From an uncultured Granulosicoccaceae bacterium (GTDB lineage: Bacteria > Pseudomonadota > Gammaproteobacteria > Granulosicoccales > Granulosicoccaceae), in contig CALGKA010000012.1 of the NCBI GenBank assembly GCA_937927895.1, positions 160,477 to 224,476 on the forward strand: DNA of 64,000 nucleotides, given 5' to 3'. Under the pieces are notes generated by a model that saw only the letters and a program-made list of their open reading frames with translations, searched no databases and was not told where the DNA came from. A program made the position numbers and the translations under genes. This document shows positions 17,620 through 26,754 of this stretch, piece after piece (positions within the stretch are counted from its first letter, which is position 1; every line of letters starts with the position of its first letter).

Positions 17620-18132
17620 TCATGTTCGTGTGTGCCAAATACCCCGTTTAATTTCACGAGCATACCGCTCTGCTGAACGGTACAACGATTCATTCGCTAT
17701 TGACGCTTTTGATTTATCAAAGACTGAGAACCCATAAAAAAGACTCAAGAGATTTATATCTCGATTATCGGGGAAAACAACACAATAGCGCTCGCCCTCT
17801 ACACGCTCACAGTCTGCCGACACCAACTCACCCTGTATTTGCTCAGTGAGCCATTTTTTAGATTGCAGACCGATCGCACTGTCTTTGTCTGGCGCTTTAA
17901 TACCTGCCAGCACTAGCGGCGCTTGCGAACCATCCGGCAGCAACAATTGCAATCGATTGCCACTGCTGACCTCTGCCACAAGACCAATAATGGTGTGGAT
18001 TCTCGCAGCTTGTTCAGCATGAGTGTTCTTAGCTGCCTGGTCATTTGCCGATAAAATTGGAAACGATACTGCGTATACGCAGCATACGATCATAATTTTG
18101 CTAGGTATTTTTTTCATCAGTTGATCAGCCAT
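17620..18132 (-). CDS. Exported SNase-like protein, catalytic residues lost
   Basis: 170 residues, with an N-terminal signal sequence (MKKIPSKIMIVCCVYAVSFPILS; the ATG at 18117 would start exactly there). The mature part follows the staphylococcal nuclease fold (LVLAGIKAPDKD...GLQSKKWL...RGIWHTRT). Compared with nuclease FRLLLVDTPE, the catalytic Arg, Asp and Glu are replaced by Val, Lys and Asp, and the DGDT calcium ligand is SGNR. It is therefore probably not a nuclease. It may act as a binding or structural OB-fold protein in the periplasm. Confidence 0.65.
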   Translation of the reverse strand: MADQLMKKIPSKIMIVCCVYAVSFPILSANDQAAKNTHAEQAARIHTIIGLVAEVSSGNRLQLLLPDGSQAPLVLAGIKAPDKDSAIGLQSKKWLTEQIQGELVSADCERVEGERYCVVFPDNRDINLLSLFYGFSVFDKSKASIANESLYRSAERYAREIKRGIWHTRT

Positions 18133-18244
18133 TCCATGGTTTAGAAAAAGTGATTAAATTCTACGCACCGGCTCGTAAATCAATACACTACAACAGGCTA
18201 CAACGGCTTGTCTTCAATTAATTCGACCCGGAAAAACTCAGCAA

Positions 18245-18775
18245 ATGCATCAATTATTGCTCAACAGGGATATCTATACTGAGTTTGTACAGAATAAAAT
18301 CCCCTTGGCACAGAAGTTTTTATGGGTAATTACCGCCGACATCAAAGACCTTCATGTCGAAACTGATCGCGGATTTGAACCATTCCTGGCGGTGCTTGCT
18401 CACTTAGTAGAATCCGGTGTCGCGGTGCGGCTAATGCACGCAAAAGAACCAGGCCCACGGTTCCGCGAAGATTTCGACGAATACGATAGCCTAATCAATA
18501 ACGAACTCTTCGAACGTGTGTTATGCCCAAGAATCCACACCAAAGCAATTGTTATCGATGGCAAGCTGGCGTTTGTAGGTTCAGCTAATCTTACCGGGGC
18601 CGGACTCGGCGCTAAGAGTGAACACCGCAGAAACTTTGAAGCGGGTTTTGCATTTGATGATCGTGAGCATATCAATCAATTGATGGAATGGATCGACAAT
18701 CTCTATCTAGGAGAACACTGCCACGACTGCCAACGGCGCGAGTATTGCCCAGACCCTATTATTGATCGTAACTGA
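18245..18775 (+). CDS. Phospholipase D-like (single HKD) protein
   Basis: 176 residues with one HKD motif, IHTKAIVIDGKLAFVGSANLT, of the PLD/Nuc superfamily. A single motif implies dimerisation to form an active site, as in the Nuc endonuclease. There is no signal peptide. The C-terminus carries a Cys cluster (CHDCQRREYC) that could bind a metal. The substrate may be nucleic acid or phosphodiester lipid. It is a single gene between two minus-strand genes. Confidence 0.75.
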   Translation: MHQLLLNRDIYTEFVQNKIPLAQKFLWVITADIKDLHVETDRGFEPFLAVLAHLVESGVAVRLMHAKEPGPRFREDFDEYDSLINNELFERVLCPRIHTKAIVIDGKLAFVGSANLTGAGLGAKSEHRRNFEAGFAFDDREHINQLMEWIDNLYLGEHCHDCQRREYCPDPIIDRN

Positions 18776-18806
18776 TTAAGGCTTAGTCTATAACGGTTTA
18801 TAACGT

Positions 18807-19262
18807 CTACTTACCTTGCGACTCAAGCACTTGTTGTAAGAGTTCATTTTGTGTTTTCAAACGCAAGTCTATGCGCTCCATTGTGCGCTGTAAACGCACG
18901 AAGTCATCTGAGTAACGAGTCTCTTGTACTACTTCGTCAACTTTCACTCTAACCTGACTAGCGTATTGACCAATCAATGGAATATCGATAAAGAATTTCA
19001 GTATCCAAATCGCTAACGCCACAATAACGGTTGCACCAAATACCGCTCCCAGACCACGAGCCAAACCAACAATAAGATTGCGCCACACAATACGCCACGG
19101 TGAGTTCAGGTAGCGCATAAAATCTTCTAGCTCGGCACTTACGATTCTATGCTTGGCCATTTTACGCACACGCTCATCAGCCGGACCGCGTGGCTCATAA
19201 CGATCCGCAGGCGGTTTAAGGTGTTCCCGGCGCGGGTTGATTTTTTTGGGTAGTCTAGCCAT
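18807..19262 (-). CDS. DUF5665 membrane protein
   Basis: 151 residues. A basic N-terminal region (about 1-40) precedes NSPWRIVWRNLIVGLARGLGAVFGATVIVALAIWIL, the membrane helix and flanks typical of DUF5665, then IPLIGQYASQV and a C-terminal coiled coil (about 110-150). Function is unknown. Downstream is the plus-strand PLD-like gene, convergent with it. Confidence 0.75.
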   Translation of the reverse strand: MARLPKKINPRREHLKPPADRYEPRGPADERVRKMAKHRIVSAELEDFMRYLNSPWRIVWRNLIVGLARGLGAVFGATVIVALAIWILKFFIDIPLIGQYASQVRVKVDEVVQETRYSDDFVRLQRTMERIDLRLKTQNELLQQVLESQGK

Positions 19263-19297
19263 ACCTCTTGGCTATTGCACACATCACACCATAACCG

Positions 19298-19660
19298 TCA
19301 AAAAACGCAGTCTGTGGCGTCAAGAATAAGGTGCACTAGTATCCCTAGTAGAACAATTTGCCCACGATTACACCAAAGCCGCTGCAGCACTGACATGTGC
19401 AGCCAGATTTTTGGCCCGAGCACCGTGAAGAACAGCATAAACAGGTAGCCACCTATTGCCAACTCGCTATGCAATGGGTGAAAACCGATACTGCATCGCT
19501 CTGGATCGTAGATTGGATCGGCCAACAAGTGATCAAGATCAATCACAAATGCGCATAAGAGCAATACCCATGTGTTAAACCATTGGGCACGCCAAAAGAT
19601 CAATACAAGGATCAATGGCACTAGAAAATGTAGTAGTAAATGCAACAAGTGCTTTTCCAA
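19298..19660 (-). CDS. DUF6122-like integral membrane protein
   Basis: 120 residues if translation begins at the TTG at 19660, giving EKHLLHLLLHFLVPLILV, the usual start of this family. Longer frames reach into or past the divergent NMO gene. Several hydrophobic helices surround CAFVIDLDHLLADPIYDPERCSIGFHPLHSE, which has the Asp/His spacing of metal-dependent membrane hydrolases such as the YdjM/LexA-binding group. The start is uncertain and no good ribosome-binding site is seen. Confidence 0.6.
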   Translation of the reverse strand: MEKHLLHLLLHFLVPLILVLIFWRAQWFNTWVLLLCAFVIDLDHLLADPIYDPERCSIGFHPLHSELAIGGYLFMLFFTVLGPKIWLHMSVLQRLWCNRGQIVLLGILVHLILDATDCVF

Positions 19661-19784
19661 AAGTAAACTCGGCCAATTTTGAGCCCGGCTAAAACCGCTA
19701 ATAAATAATGACCGGTTAAAGACAATACAGATCAGCTGTACGGTATCCTTTATACTGACAACATTCAAAAATAAGAGGTGTCCC

Positions 19785-20714
19785 ATGGCATTGCCAAAAC
19801 AACTTAAAGACAAGTTGCGCTTTCCGGTGATCGCTGCACCGATGTTTCTGGTATCAGGCCCCGAACTCGTCACGGCATGCTGCCTAAATGGCATTGGTGG
19901 AACCTTTCCAGCGCTCAATCAACGCACATCGGAAGGCTATGCCGAATGGCTGCTGCAAATAAGTGCCTCACTTGAAGGCAAAGAGCACTCGCCTTTTGGT
20001 ATTAATCTTATCGTACACAAAACCAACCCTAGACTCGAAGCCGATCTAAAAATCACCGTTGAACACAAAGTACCGTTTGTTATTACATCATTAGGTGCGG
20101 TTTCAGAGGTAGTCGATGCAGTACACAGCTACGGTGGCCTGGTTTTTCACGATGTAACCAATATGCGCCACTCTGAAAAAGCCATACAAGCAGGGGTTGA
20201 CGGGCTAATTCTAGTCTCTGCAGGTGCCGGTGGGCATGCCGGTACTTTGCATCCATTCGCGTTCATAAAAGAAATTAAAAATGCGTTTGATACCTGCGTG
20301 ATTCAATCGGGTGCAATATCAACCGGTGAGCAAGTTTTAGCAGCACGCGCCGCTGGCGCCGACCTCGCCTATATAGGCACAAGATTTATCGCTACTAAAG
20401 AAAGCATGGCAGACCCTGAATACAAAAACATGCTGGTGTCTGCACGGGCCGAAGATATTGTCTACACCCCAAAAGTCTCAGGGATACCGGCTAACTTTTT
20501 AAGACAAAGCCTTGAGAGCAACGGCATATCTCTTGATGAAATCGACAATCCCGATATTGACCTCGGCAAAGAACTTATAGATGACGCCAAAGCATGGAAA
20601 ACAATCTGGTCTGCAGGTCACGGAGCTGGAAACATCAATGACATACCCACTGTTGCTGCACTGTGCGATAGCATGAAAAAAGAATACAACGACCAACTCC
20701 AGGCACTTAAGTAA
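19785..20714 (+). CDS. Nitronate monooxygenase (NMO) family FMN enzyme
   Basis: 309 residues of the 2-nitropropane dioxygenase TIM-barrel family. Visible signatures are FPVIAAPMFLVSGPELV at the N-terminus, FHDVTNMRHSEKAIQAGVDGLILVSAGAGGHAG with the FMN-contacting and His regions, and GADLAYIGTRF. AAGAGGTG precedes the ATG. It starts a four-gene operon with an enoyl-CoA hydratase, an acyl-CoA dehydrogenase and an APH-type kinase. Enzymes of this family in such operons may act on propionate-3-nitronate-like or unsaturated acyl substrates, but the actual substrate is not deducible. Confidence 0.82.
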   Translation: MALPKQLKDKLRFPVIAAPMFLVSGPELVTACCLNGIGGTFPALNQRTSEGYAEWLLQISASLEGKEHSPFGINLIVHKTNPRLEADLKITVEHKVPFVITSLGAVSEVVDAVHSYGGLVFHDVTNMRHSEKAIQAGVDGLILVSAGAGGHAGTLHPFAFIKEIKNAFDTCVIQSGAISTGEQVLAARAAGADLAYIGTRFIATKESMADPEYKNMLVSARAEDIVYTPKVSGIPANFLRQSLESNGISLDEIDNPDIDLGKELIDDAKAWKTIWSAGHGAGNINDIPTVAALCDSMKKEYNDQLQALK

Positions 20715-20766
20715 AGCGGCTCTTTGTGGCGCCACTACAAACTACACAATTAATGGAGAACACAGC

Positions 20767-21510
20767 ATGTCTTTAGTAAGCAATACAATAGAAGGTGCAA
20801 ACTGCACACTGCAACTCAACCGACCCGATAAACTTAACGCGCTCAACCGCGAGATGTATGCTTTATTGACCACTGGCCTGGAACAGGCGAATGAAGACCC
20901 CGCGGTCAAAAGCATTGTTATAAAAGGCCAGCCCGGTATTTATACAGCAGGCAATGATCTAGCAGATTTCGCAAGCGCTGTTCGCGAAGGCGGCAGCTTT
21001 GATGCACCGTTTTCATTGATGAGTGCAATTCTTAATTGCACCAAGCCACTAATTGCATCGGTAGATGGACCTGCTATCGGCATTGGCACCACTTTGTTAT
21101 TTCATTGCGACTTAATTTACGCAAGCCACAATGCGAAATTCCAAACCCCCTTTACCGACCTTGGAGTCTGCCCTGAGTTCGCATCATCTGAGACTTTCCC
21201 GCAAGTGCTAGGCAGCCATAAAGCTGCACAGATGTTACTACTGGGGGATCCACTAACCGCCATTGAGGCAGAGCGTTTCGGCTTAGTGAACAAACTGGTC
21301 GAAAGCGAAGATCTAGATGAAATAGTCAACATTGCAACCACCAGACTCGCCGCTAAACCGGCTGACTCACTTAAAACGTCCAGAGCTCTAATGAAACTCC
21401 GCAATGATCAGTACCAGAAAATTATTGACCGCGAAGCCAAAGAGTTTGGGCGCTTAATGGGCTCAGATGAGTTTATGCAAAAACTAGAAAACTTCCTGAA
21501 TATAAAGTAA
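20767..21510 (+). CDS. Enoyl-CoA hydratase/isomerase family protein
   Basis: 247 residues of the crotonase fold. The CoA-binding/oxyanion regions are present: GIYTAGNDLADF and KPLIASVDGPAIGIGTTLLFHCDLIYAS. The position of the usual first catalytic Glu is Ile/Gly (AIGIGTT), while the second Glu lies in GVCPEFASSETF, a pattern more like delta3,delta2-enoyl-CoA isomerases than hydratases. It lies 52 bases after the NMO gene, with an AATGGAGAAC ribosome-binding region. Confidence 0.82.
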   Translation: MSLVSNTIEGANCTLQLNRPDKLNALNREMYALLTTGLEQANEDPAVKSIVIKGQPGIYTAGNDLADFASAVREGGSFDAPFSLMSAILNCTKPLIASVDGPAIGIGTTLLFHCDLIYASHNAKFQTPFTDLGVCPEFASSETFPQVLGSHKAAQMLLLGDPLTAIEAERFGLVNKLVESEDLDEIVNIATTRLAAKPADSLKTSRALMKLRNDQYQKIIDREAKEFGRLMGSDEFMQKLENFLNIK

Positions 21511-21535
21511 ACCTTAGAACTAACAGGGAACACCG

Positions 21536-22771
21536 ATGCAATTTGAACATTCCGTCAAAACCACTGGATTAATTGAAAGAGTTGATCAGTTCCTTAAAGA
21601 ACATCTGTATCCGGTTGAGCAGAAGCTACAGTCAAGCATTGATACCGCTGAAAACCGATGGGCAATCCCGCCGCTGCTGGAAGAACTAAAAGACAAAGCC
21701 AAATCTGAAGGGCTATGGAATTTTTTTCTACCAGACAATGATGAATCAAACTCTAGTTTTAAAGGCTTTGGCTTAAGCAATCTTGAATACGCACCGCTGT
21801 GCGAATTAATGGGCAGATCAAGATTCGCCGGTGAAATATTTAACTGTAGCGCACCGGACACCGGCAACATGGAAGTGTTAGCACGCTACGGCACAGCGGA
21901 ACACAAAGAAATGTGGTTAACGCCGTTACTTGAAGGCAAAATTAGATCAGCCTTTGCAATGACCGAACCCGCTGTCGCCTCAAGTGATGCCACCAACATA
22001 CAAACAAGCATTGTCCGCGATGGCAACGAATACGTAGTTAACGGTCACAAATGGTACATCTCCGGCGCTTGTGATCCACGCTGTAAAATAATGATAGTCA
22101 TGGGCAAGACTGACCCCGACAACGACGATCGCCACAAACAACAATCAATGATCCTTGTACCGATGGATACACCGGGGGTTAACGTTGTCCGCCCGATGCA
22201 AGTGTTCGGTAACGATGACGCGCCAGAGGGCCATGCTGAAGTTGTTTTTGACAACGTACGAGTACCACCTTCTAACTTATTGCTCGGTGAAGGCCGCGGC
22301 TTTGAAATTGCCCAGGGGCGTTTAGGACCCGGTCGAATTCATCACTGTATGCGCTTGATTGGTCGCTCACAGCGCGTACTGGAAATGATGTGTGAACGGG
22401 CAGAATCACGTGTAGCTTTCGGTCGAAAACTAAGCGAACAAGGTAAAATACGTGAAGATATTGCCCTCTCTGCATGCGAAATAGAACAAGCCAGACTACT
22501 CACATTAATGGCTGCAGACAAAATGGATAAGCTCGGCAACAAAGGTGCAAAAGAACTTATTGCCATGATTAAAATAGTCGCGCCCAATATGGCCTGCAGC
22601 GTCACCGACCGTGCTATTCAAATGCACGGCGCCGCAGGAGTAAGCCAAGACACCATCCTTGCTGACAGCTACCTCTACGCACGCATAGTAAGAATAGTAG
22701 ACGGCCCCGATCAGGTACACATTAACCAGCTAGGGCGTAACTTAATTAAACGCTTAAGCAGTACTGGCTAG
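21536..22771 (+). CDS. Acyl-CoA dehydrogenase (ACAD10/11-like)
   Basis: 411 residues. The standard three-domain ACAD layout is visible: N-terminal helices, the middle domain with [16 protein letters not shown] and [12 protein letters not shown] (FAD contacts), and the C-terminal helical domain with [12 protein letters not shown] and [16 protein letters not shown]. The length and [19 protein letters not shown] resemble the ACAD11 subgroup, which is often adjacent or fused to an APH-type kinase, as here. It oxidises or processes acyl-CoA; in ACAD10/11 systems the substrate is a phosphorylated 4-hydroxyacyl-CoA. Confidence 0.87.
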   Translation: MQFEHSVKTTGLIERVDQFLKEHLYPVEQKLQSSIDTAENRWAIPPLLEELKDKAKSEGLWNFFLPDNDESNSSFKGFGLSNLEYAPLCELMGRSRFAGEIFNCSAPDTGNMEVLARYGTAEHKEMWLTPLLEGKIRSAFAMTEPAVASSDATNIQTSIVRDGNEYVVNGHKWYISGACDPRCKIMIVMGKTDPDNDDRHKQQSMILVPMDTPGVNVVRPMQVFGNDDAPEGHAEVVFDNVRVPPSNLLLGEGRGFEIAQGRLGPGRIHHCMRLIGRSQRVLEMMCERAESRVAFGRKLSEQGKIREDIALSACEIEQARLLTLMAADKMDKLGNKGAKELIAMIKIVAPNMACSVTDRAIQMHGAAGVSQDTILADSYLYARIVRIVDGPDQVHINQLGRNLIKRLSSTG

Positions 22772-22780
22772 AACACACCA

Positions 22781-23809
22781 ATGACTGACGGCATCCAAAC
22801 ACTCGACACTGCGACACTAAACGATTACCTGGAATCGCAGTTGCCTTGGTTTAAAGGGCCATTGAAAGCTGAAAAATTCAGTGGCGGTCAATCTAACCCC
22901 ACGTTTAAAATCACAGCAAGCTCAGGCGTATATGTACTTCGCAAACAACCACCGGGCGAACTACTGAAATCAGCTCACGCGGTTGATCGTGAATTTAAAG
23001 TTATGAAAGCGTTAGCCAATACTGAAGTTCCAGTGCCTGCTATGTATCACTTATGTGAAAATACCACTGTACTAGGCTCACTATTTTTTCTAATGGAATA
23101 TATGCCTGGGCGAACGCTTTGGGATTGCAGCCTACCAGAGTGTAGTCAATCACAGCGCACAGACACCTATAATCAAATCAATAAAACACTCGCGGCACTG
23201 CATAAAGTAGATATAAATGCTGCGGGTTTATCAGACTATGGTCGCCCCGGGGACTACTACGCCCGGCAACTCAAACGCTGGACTCAGCAGTACCGTGCAT
23301 CAGAGTTTCAAACTATTGATAACATGGAATGGATAATCGACTGGTTAGAAGAACACCTACCAGCGGACGATGGAAAAACCTCATTGGTACACGGTGACTT
23401 CAGACTAGACAACCTGCGCTACCATCCAACGGAGAGTCGCGTGGTTGCGGTACTCGACTGGGAGCTCTCAACACTCGGCCACCCATTCACCGATTTGGCT
23501 AACCATTGCATGCAACAACGGCTGCCTGCAGGTAATGGCCACCTTTCAGGTTTAGCAGGCGTTAACTTACAAGAACTCGGTATACCTTCAGAGCAAGAGT
23601 TCATTGAGCTTTACTGTCAACGCATGGGCATTAATCAAATAGAACACTGGAACTTCTATTTGGCTTTTAGCTTTTTCAGGCTGGCGGCTATTCTTCAAGG
23701 CGTCGCCAAGCGCGGGCGCGAAGGCAATGCTTCAAGTGATCTAGCGTTAAAATTACATGAAAAAGTTGAACCGCTTGCAGCAATGGCAAAACAAGTGGCT
23801 AACAGTTGA
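22781..23809 (+). CDS. APH-family kinase, ACAD10/11-partner type
   Basis: 342 residues of the aminoglycoside phosphotransferase/choline kinase fold. [12 protein letters not shown] is the Gly loop, [11 protein letters not shown] holds the ATP Lys, [11 protein letters not shown] is the catalytic loop with the Asp, and [18 protein letters not shown] is the metal-binding Asp region. This subgroup corresponds to the kinase half of mammalian ACAD10/11 and to LvaA of levulinate degradation, where it phosphorylates 4-hydroxyacyl-CoA. It starts nine bases after the ACAD stop and ends the operon. It is not an antibiotic-resistance gene by this context. Confidence 0.85.
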   Translation: MTDGIQTLDTATLNDYLESQLPWFKGPLKAEKFSGGQSNPTFKITASSGVYVLRKQPPGELLKSAHAVDREFKVMKALANTEVPVPAMYHLCENTTVLGSLFFLMEYMPGRTLWDCSLPECSQSQRTDTYNQINKTLAALHKVDINAAGLSDYGRPGDYYARQLKRWTQQYRASEFQTIDNMEWIIDWLEEHLPADDGKTSLVHGDFRLDNLRYHPTESRVVAVLDWELSTLGHPFTDLANHCMQQRLPAGNGHLSGLAGVNLQELGIPSEQEFIELYCQRMGINQIEHWNFYLAFSFFRLAAILQGVAKRGREGNASSDLALKLHEKVEPLAAMAKQVANS

Positions 23810-23847
23810 ACCAATATTTCTGCGGCTTTAAATTGTTTCAAGCAGAG

Positions 23848-23871
23848 GCCCGGGGCAATAGTACCCCAGGC
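23848..23871. terminator. Imperfect GC-rich hairpin between convergent genes
   Basis: GCCcGGGG / CCCCaGGC pair around an 8-base loop, with one mismatch in an eight-base stem. It sits between the kinase gene and the convergent nucleotidase gene. There is no strong T-tract on either side, so termination is only plausible. Confidence 0.35.
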
Positions 23872-23892
23872 TGAAAACAGCTTAACTACTTA

Positions 23893-25524
23893 TTAACCAC
23901 CACCGAGAATACGACCGTCTTTTACAACCACTACCGGATGAGTCTTTACCATGTAGTCGATCAACGCTTCTTCCAGTGGACGGCCATAATCATATGGTTC
24001 AACGGCATCATCGTTAAACAATACATAGCCATCACCGCCTGTTCGCATAAAATTATTGGTAGCGATTGAGTACATTTTGTTTTCATCAATCGGTTCAAAC
24101 ATACCGTTATTGCTGATCTCAACTTTCTTGATGCGAGAGCCTTCATCAAGCGATGGATCAAACTCATAGCGCATGCCAGACACTTGCGGGAAACGCCCAG
24201 TACCAGACTTACCACCCACGCGCCCCACACCATGTTCAAGGGATGCGACTACTTGCGCACCTGTTAATTTGAGCGTGGCAATGGTATTACCAAAAGGTAG
24301 AACGGTAAGCACTTCACCGACCGTGACTTCACCTTCATCGATATCAGCACGTATACCGCCACCATTGGTTATAGCGATATCACTACCCGTTTCATCCCGT
24401 ATCGCGTCAGTCAATAAATTACCGATTAAACACTCACCCGCACGGCAGGTTTTATTAGTCATTAATTGCTTGCTTACCACTGGCGTACCATCGGCAAGTG
24501 ATACAGCGGTATTTTTTAACTCATTGATGGGCTCAGCTAAAGTCTCAACCATTGCATTTACTTCTGGATCAGGGGTGATATGTTTGCTGAGCAAAATAAG
24601 ATCACCACGTGCACGGGTTACCAGGCCTTCTTCATCAAAACGCATATCGAGCCTGCCAAGGTAGCGGTCACGGTCTCCCGCTTGCACAATGTATATAGGC
24701 TTGCCATCTGCATCTTCTACTTGCAGCGGGTATTTGGTATCACCACCTTCTTTGTACACTCCACTGACTACCGTATGACTATGACCACCAACAATAAGAT
24801 CAACATCACGTATTTTTCCGGCAACTTCAATATCGACACCCAAACCAATGTGAGTGATTAATATAATTTTATTTACGCCATCAAGCTTAAGCTTATCAAC
24901 TTCACGATTAACCGCAGCGGCATAATCATCAGACCAGGTAATAGCGTCTTTACCAGTAAAATTAATAGTAATCTCTGGAGTCTCTGCGGTCACCAGGCCT
25001 ATTACCCCAACCTTTTCACCGCCAACCTCTAAAATGGTTGAAGGCGGAATAGCACTGGCTAATTTTTCAAGTGTGCCGAAGTCAGTATTGGCGGACAAAA
25101 CAGGGAAATTCACACCAGTTGCAAAACGTTCAAGCACTCCCAGCCCGTTATCAAATTCATGATTGCCAAGCGCCATTGCATCGTAGCCCAGGGCGTTCAT
25201 TACCTTGATGTTGTCTTCACCAGAGTAATACTTGTGGAACAATGTACCGGTAAAGCGATCACCGGCATCTAGTAGTAGTGAATTTTTAGCATCAGCGCGG
25301 ATATCGTTAACCACTGTAGCCTGGCGTGCTGCACCGCCATCGCCACTTCTACCCTGCGCCTCATGATGAGAGTGGGTATCGTTGGTATGCATGATTGTGA
25401 GTCGAAACTCTTCCGCAAGTGCTGCACTTGAAGCAGCACTTGCTGCTAACACCACACTTGCCGCCAAGATCGAGCGGGTGCCAGGGAATTTATTGAGAGA
25501 GTTGGCAAACGTATAACAGGTCAT
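23893..25524 (-). CDS. Periplasmic 5'-nucleotidase / UshA-like metallophosphatase
   Basis: 543 residues, with a signal region near 20-38 (ILAASVVLAASAASSAALA). The N-terminal metallophosphatase domain has TIMHTNDTHSH, LLLDAGDRFTG, MALGNHEFDNG and DLIVGGHSHT, the dimetal ligands. The C-terminal nucleotide-binding domain has ITNGGGIRADI and NNFMRTGGDGY. It should hydrolyse extracellular nucleotides (AMP, UDP-sugars) so that nucleoside and phosphate can be taken up. A Cys pair (TCRAGECLIG) may form a disulfide. It stands alone, convergent with the catabolic operon. Confidence 0.88.
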   Translation of the reverse strand: MTCYTFANSLNKFPGTRSILAASVVLAASAASSAALAEEFRLTIMHTNDTHSHHEAQGRSGDGGAARQATVVNDIRADAKNSLLLDAGDRFTGTLFHKYYSGEDNIKVMNALGYDAMALGNHEFDNGLGVLERFATGVNFPVLSANTDFGTLEKLASAIPPSTILEVGGEKVGVIGLVTAETPEITINFTGKDAITWSDDYAAAVNREVDKLKLDGVNKIILITHIGLGVDIEVAGKIRDVDLIVGGHSHTVVSGVYKEGGDTKYPLQVEDADGKPIYIVQAGDRDRYLGRLDMRFDEEGLVTRARGDLILLSKHITPDPEVNAMVETLAEPINELKNTAVSLADGTPVVSKQLMTNKTCRAGECLIGNLLTDAIRDETGSDIAITNGGGIRADIDEGEVTVGEVLTVLPFGNTIATLKLTGAQVVASLEHGVGRVGGKSGTGRFPQVSGMRYEFDPSLDEGSRIKKVEISNNGMFEPIDENKMYSIATNNFMRTGGDGYVLFNDDAVEPYDYGRPLEEALIDYMVKTHPVVVVKDGRILGGG

Positions 25525-25575
25525 TATTTTCGCTCCGGGTTGATTCCCCCCGAAGGCGATTTGCCTGCACGTAAT

Positions 25576-26604
25576 TTACTCGGGAGGTGTATTAATTTGC
25601 ATGATCAGTTTGCCATTATTTTCGCCACTGAACAGCTTATTTATCGTCACCGGTAGTTCTTTAAAACCTGTTTCAATATCCATACGGTATTTCAACCGGC
25701 CGTCCATCATCCACTTGCCCAGGTCACTCAATGCATCACGGCTTTTACTGACGTAGTCGAGCACCAGAAAACCCTGAATAGAGGCGCGCTTTGAAATTAA
25801 CATGGGTAAGTTATGAGAACCCGGGTTTTGCTCTTTTGCATAGCCCGATATATAGCCACACAGGGCTATACGTGCTCCCACATTGATCAACCCAAGCGCC
25901 ATGTCTAGCATTTTGCCGCCAACGTTTTCAAACACAACATCTACACCGTCAGGACAAGCCTCTTGCAGTTGCTGCCAGGCATTCGGATCACGGTAATTTA
26001 CGGCCGCATCTATACCGAGTTCTTTTGTCAGCCATTCGCACTTGGCATCGCTACCTGCAAGCCCGACTACACGCAGCCCTTTGATCTTGCCAATCTGGCA
26101 GGCGATAGAACCAACTGCACCGGCAGCGGCTGACACTATTAGTGTTTCGCCTTTGTTGGGTTTGCCTATATCCAGTAAACCAAAATAGGCTGTGATGCCT
26201 GTCATGCCTAGCGGCCCCATATAAGTCGCCAATGGCAGACCACTGTTATCGGGGACTTGTGAAAAACCGCGCCCATCAGTAATAATATGACTCTGCCACC
26301 CGGTCATACCTTGCACGATAGCACCTTCACGAAAAGCCGGGTTACGGCTTTTAACGACCACCCCCATGCCTAAACTTCGCATGACATCGCCAATTTTTAC
26401 CGCTGGCAAATAGGTATCGGTTTGTGCCCACATGCGTTGTGTAGGATCAAGTGATAAATAGAACACTTCAACCAAAAACTGCTCATCTTGCAGGGGCCTG
26501 ATAATAGCCTCCTGATAGGTGAAATTTTTCTCACTGAATAAGCCTTCAGGGCGTTCAGCCAAAATCCATTGACGGTTCAGTTCACTTTTCACACTATGAC
26601 TCAT
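25576..26604 (-). CDS. NADP-dependent MDR oxidoreductase (CurA/prostaglandin reductase type)
   Basis: 342 residues from the ATG at 26604, which matches the family start (NRQWILAERPEG follows shortly). A second ATG lies 15 bases upstream. The zinc-free MDR pattern shows VEVFYLSLDPTQRMW, GMTGITAYFGLLDIGKPNKGETLIVSAAAGAVGS (NADPH loop) and VDVVFENVGGKML. It reduces carbon-carbon double bonds of enones, as in the leukotriene B4 dehydrogenase and curcumin reductase (CurA) subfamily. The natural substrate is unknown; detoxification of reactive aldehydes or enones is the usual suggestion. Confidence 0.85.
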   Translation of the reverse strand: MSHSVKSELNRQWILAERPEGLFSEKNFTYQEAIIRPLQDEQFLVEVFYLSLDPTQRMWAQTDTYLPAVKIGDVMRSLGMGVVVKSRNPAFREGAIVQGMTGWQSHIITDGRGFSQVPDNSGLPLATYMGPLGMTGITAYFGLLDIGKPNKGETLIVSAAAGAVGSIACQIGKIKGLRVVGLAGSDAKCEWLTKELGIDAAVNYRDPNAWQQLQEACPDGVDVVFENVGGKMLDMALGLINVGARIALCGYISGYAKEQNPGSHNLPMLISKRASIQGFLVLDYVSKSRDALSDLGKWMMDGRLKYRMDIETGFKELPVTINKLFSGENNGKLIMQINTPPE

Positions 26605-26754
26605 TTGTAGATGACCCATTCGTTCGCAGCGGCTAGGGCCAACAATGGTAACCTATCCCAAGACTGACTGGTTAGTTCCAATTCGGTTACCATTGCAGCC
26701 TTTTCTATCAAACAACAACACCTTCAACAGCATTCAAAAAGTGACATTACTCGC

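Noticed and set aside
22781..23809. Aminoglycoside resistance by the APH-family gene
   Set aside because: Motifs and operon context match the ACAD10/11 kinase group, not resistance enzymes.
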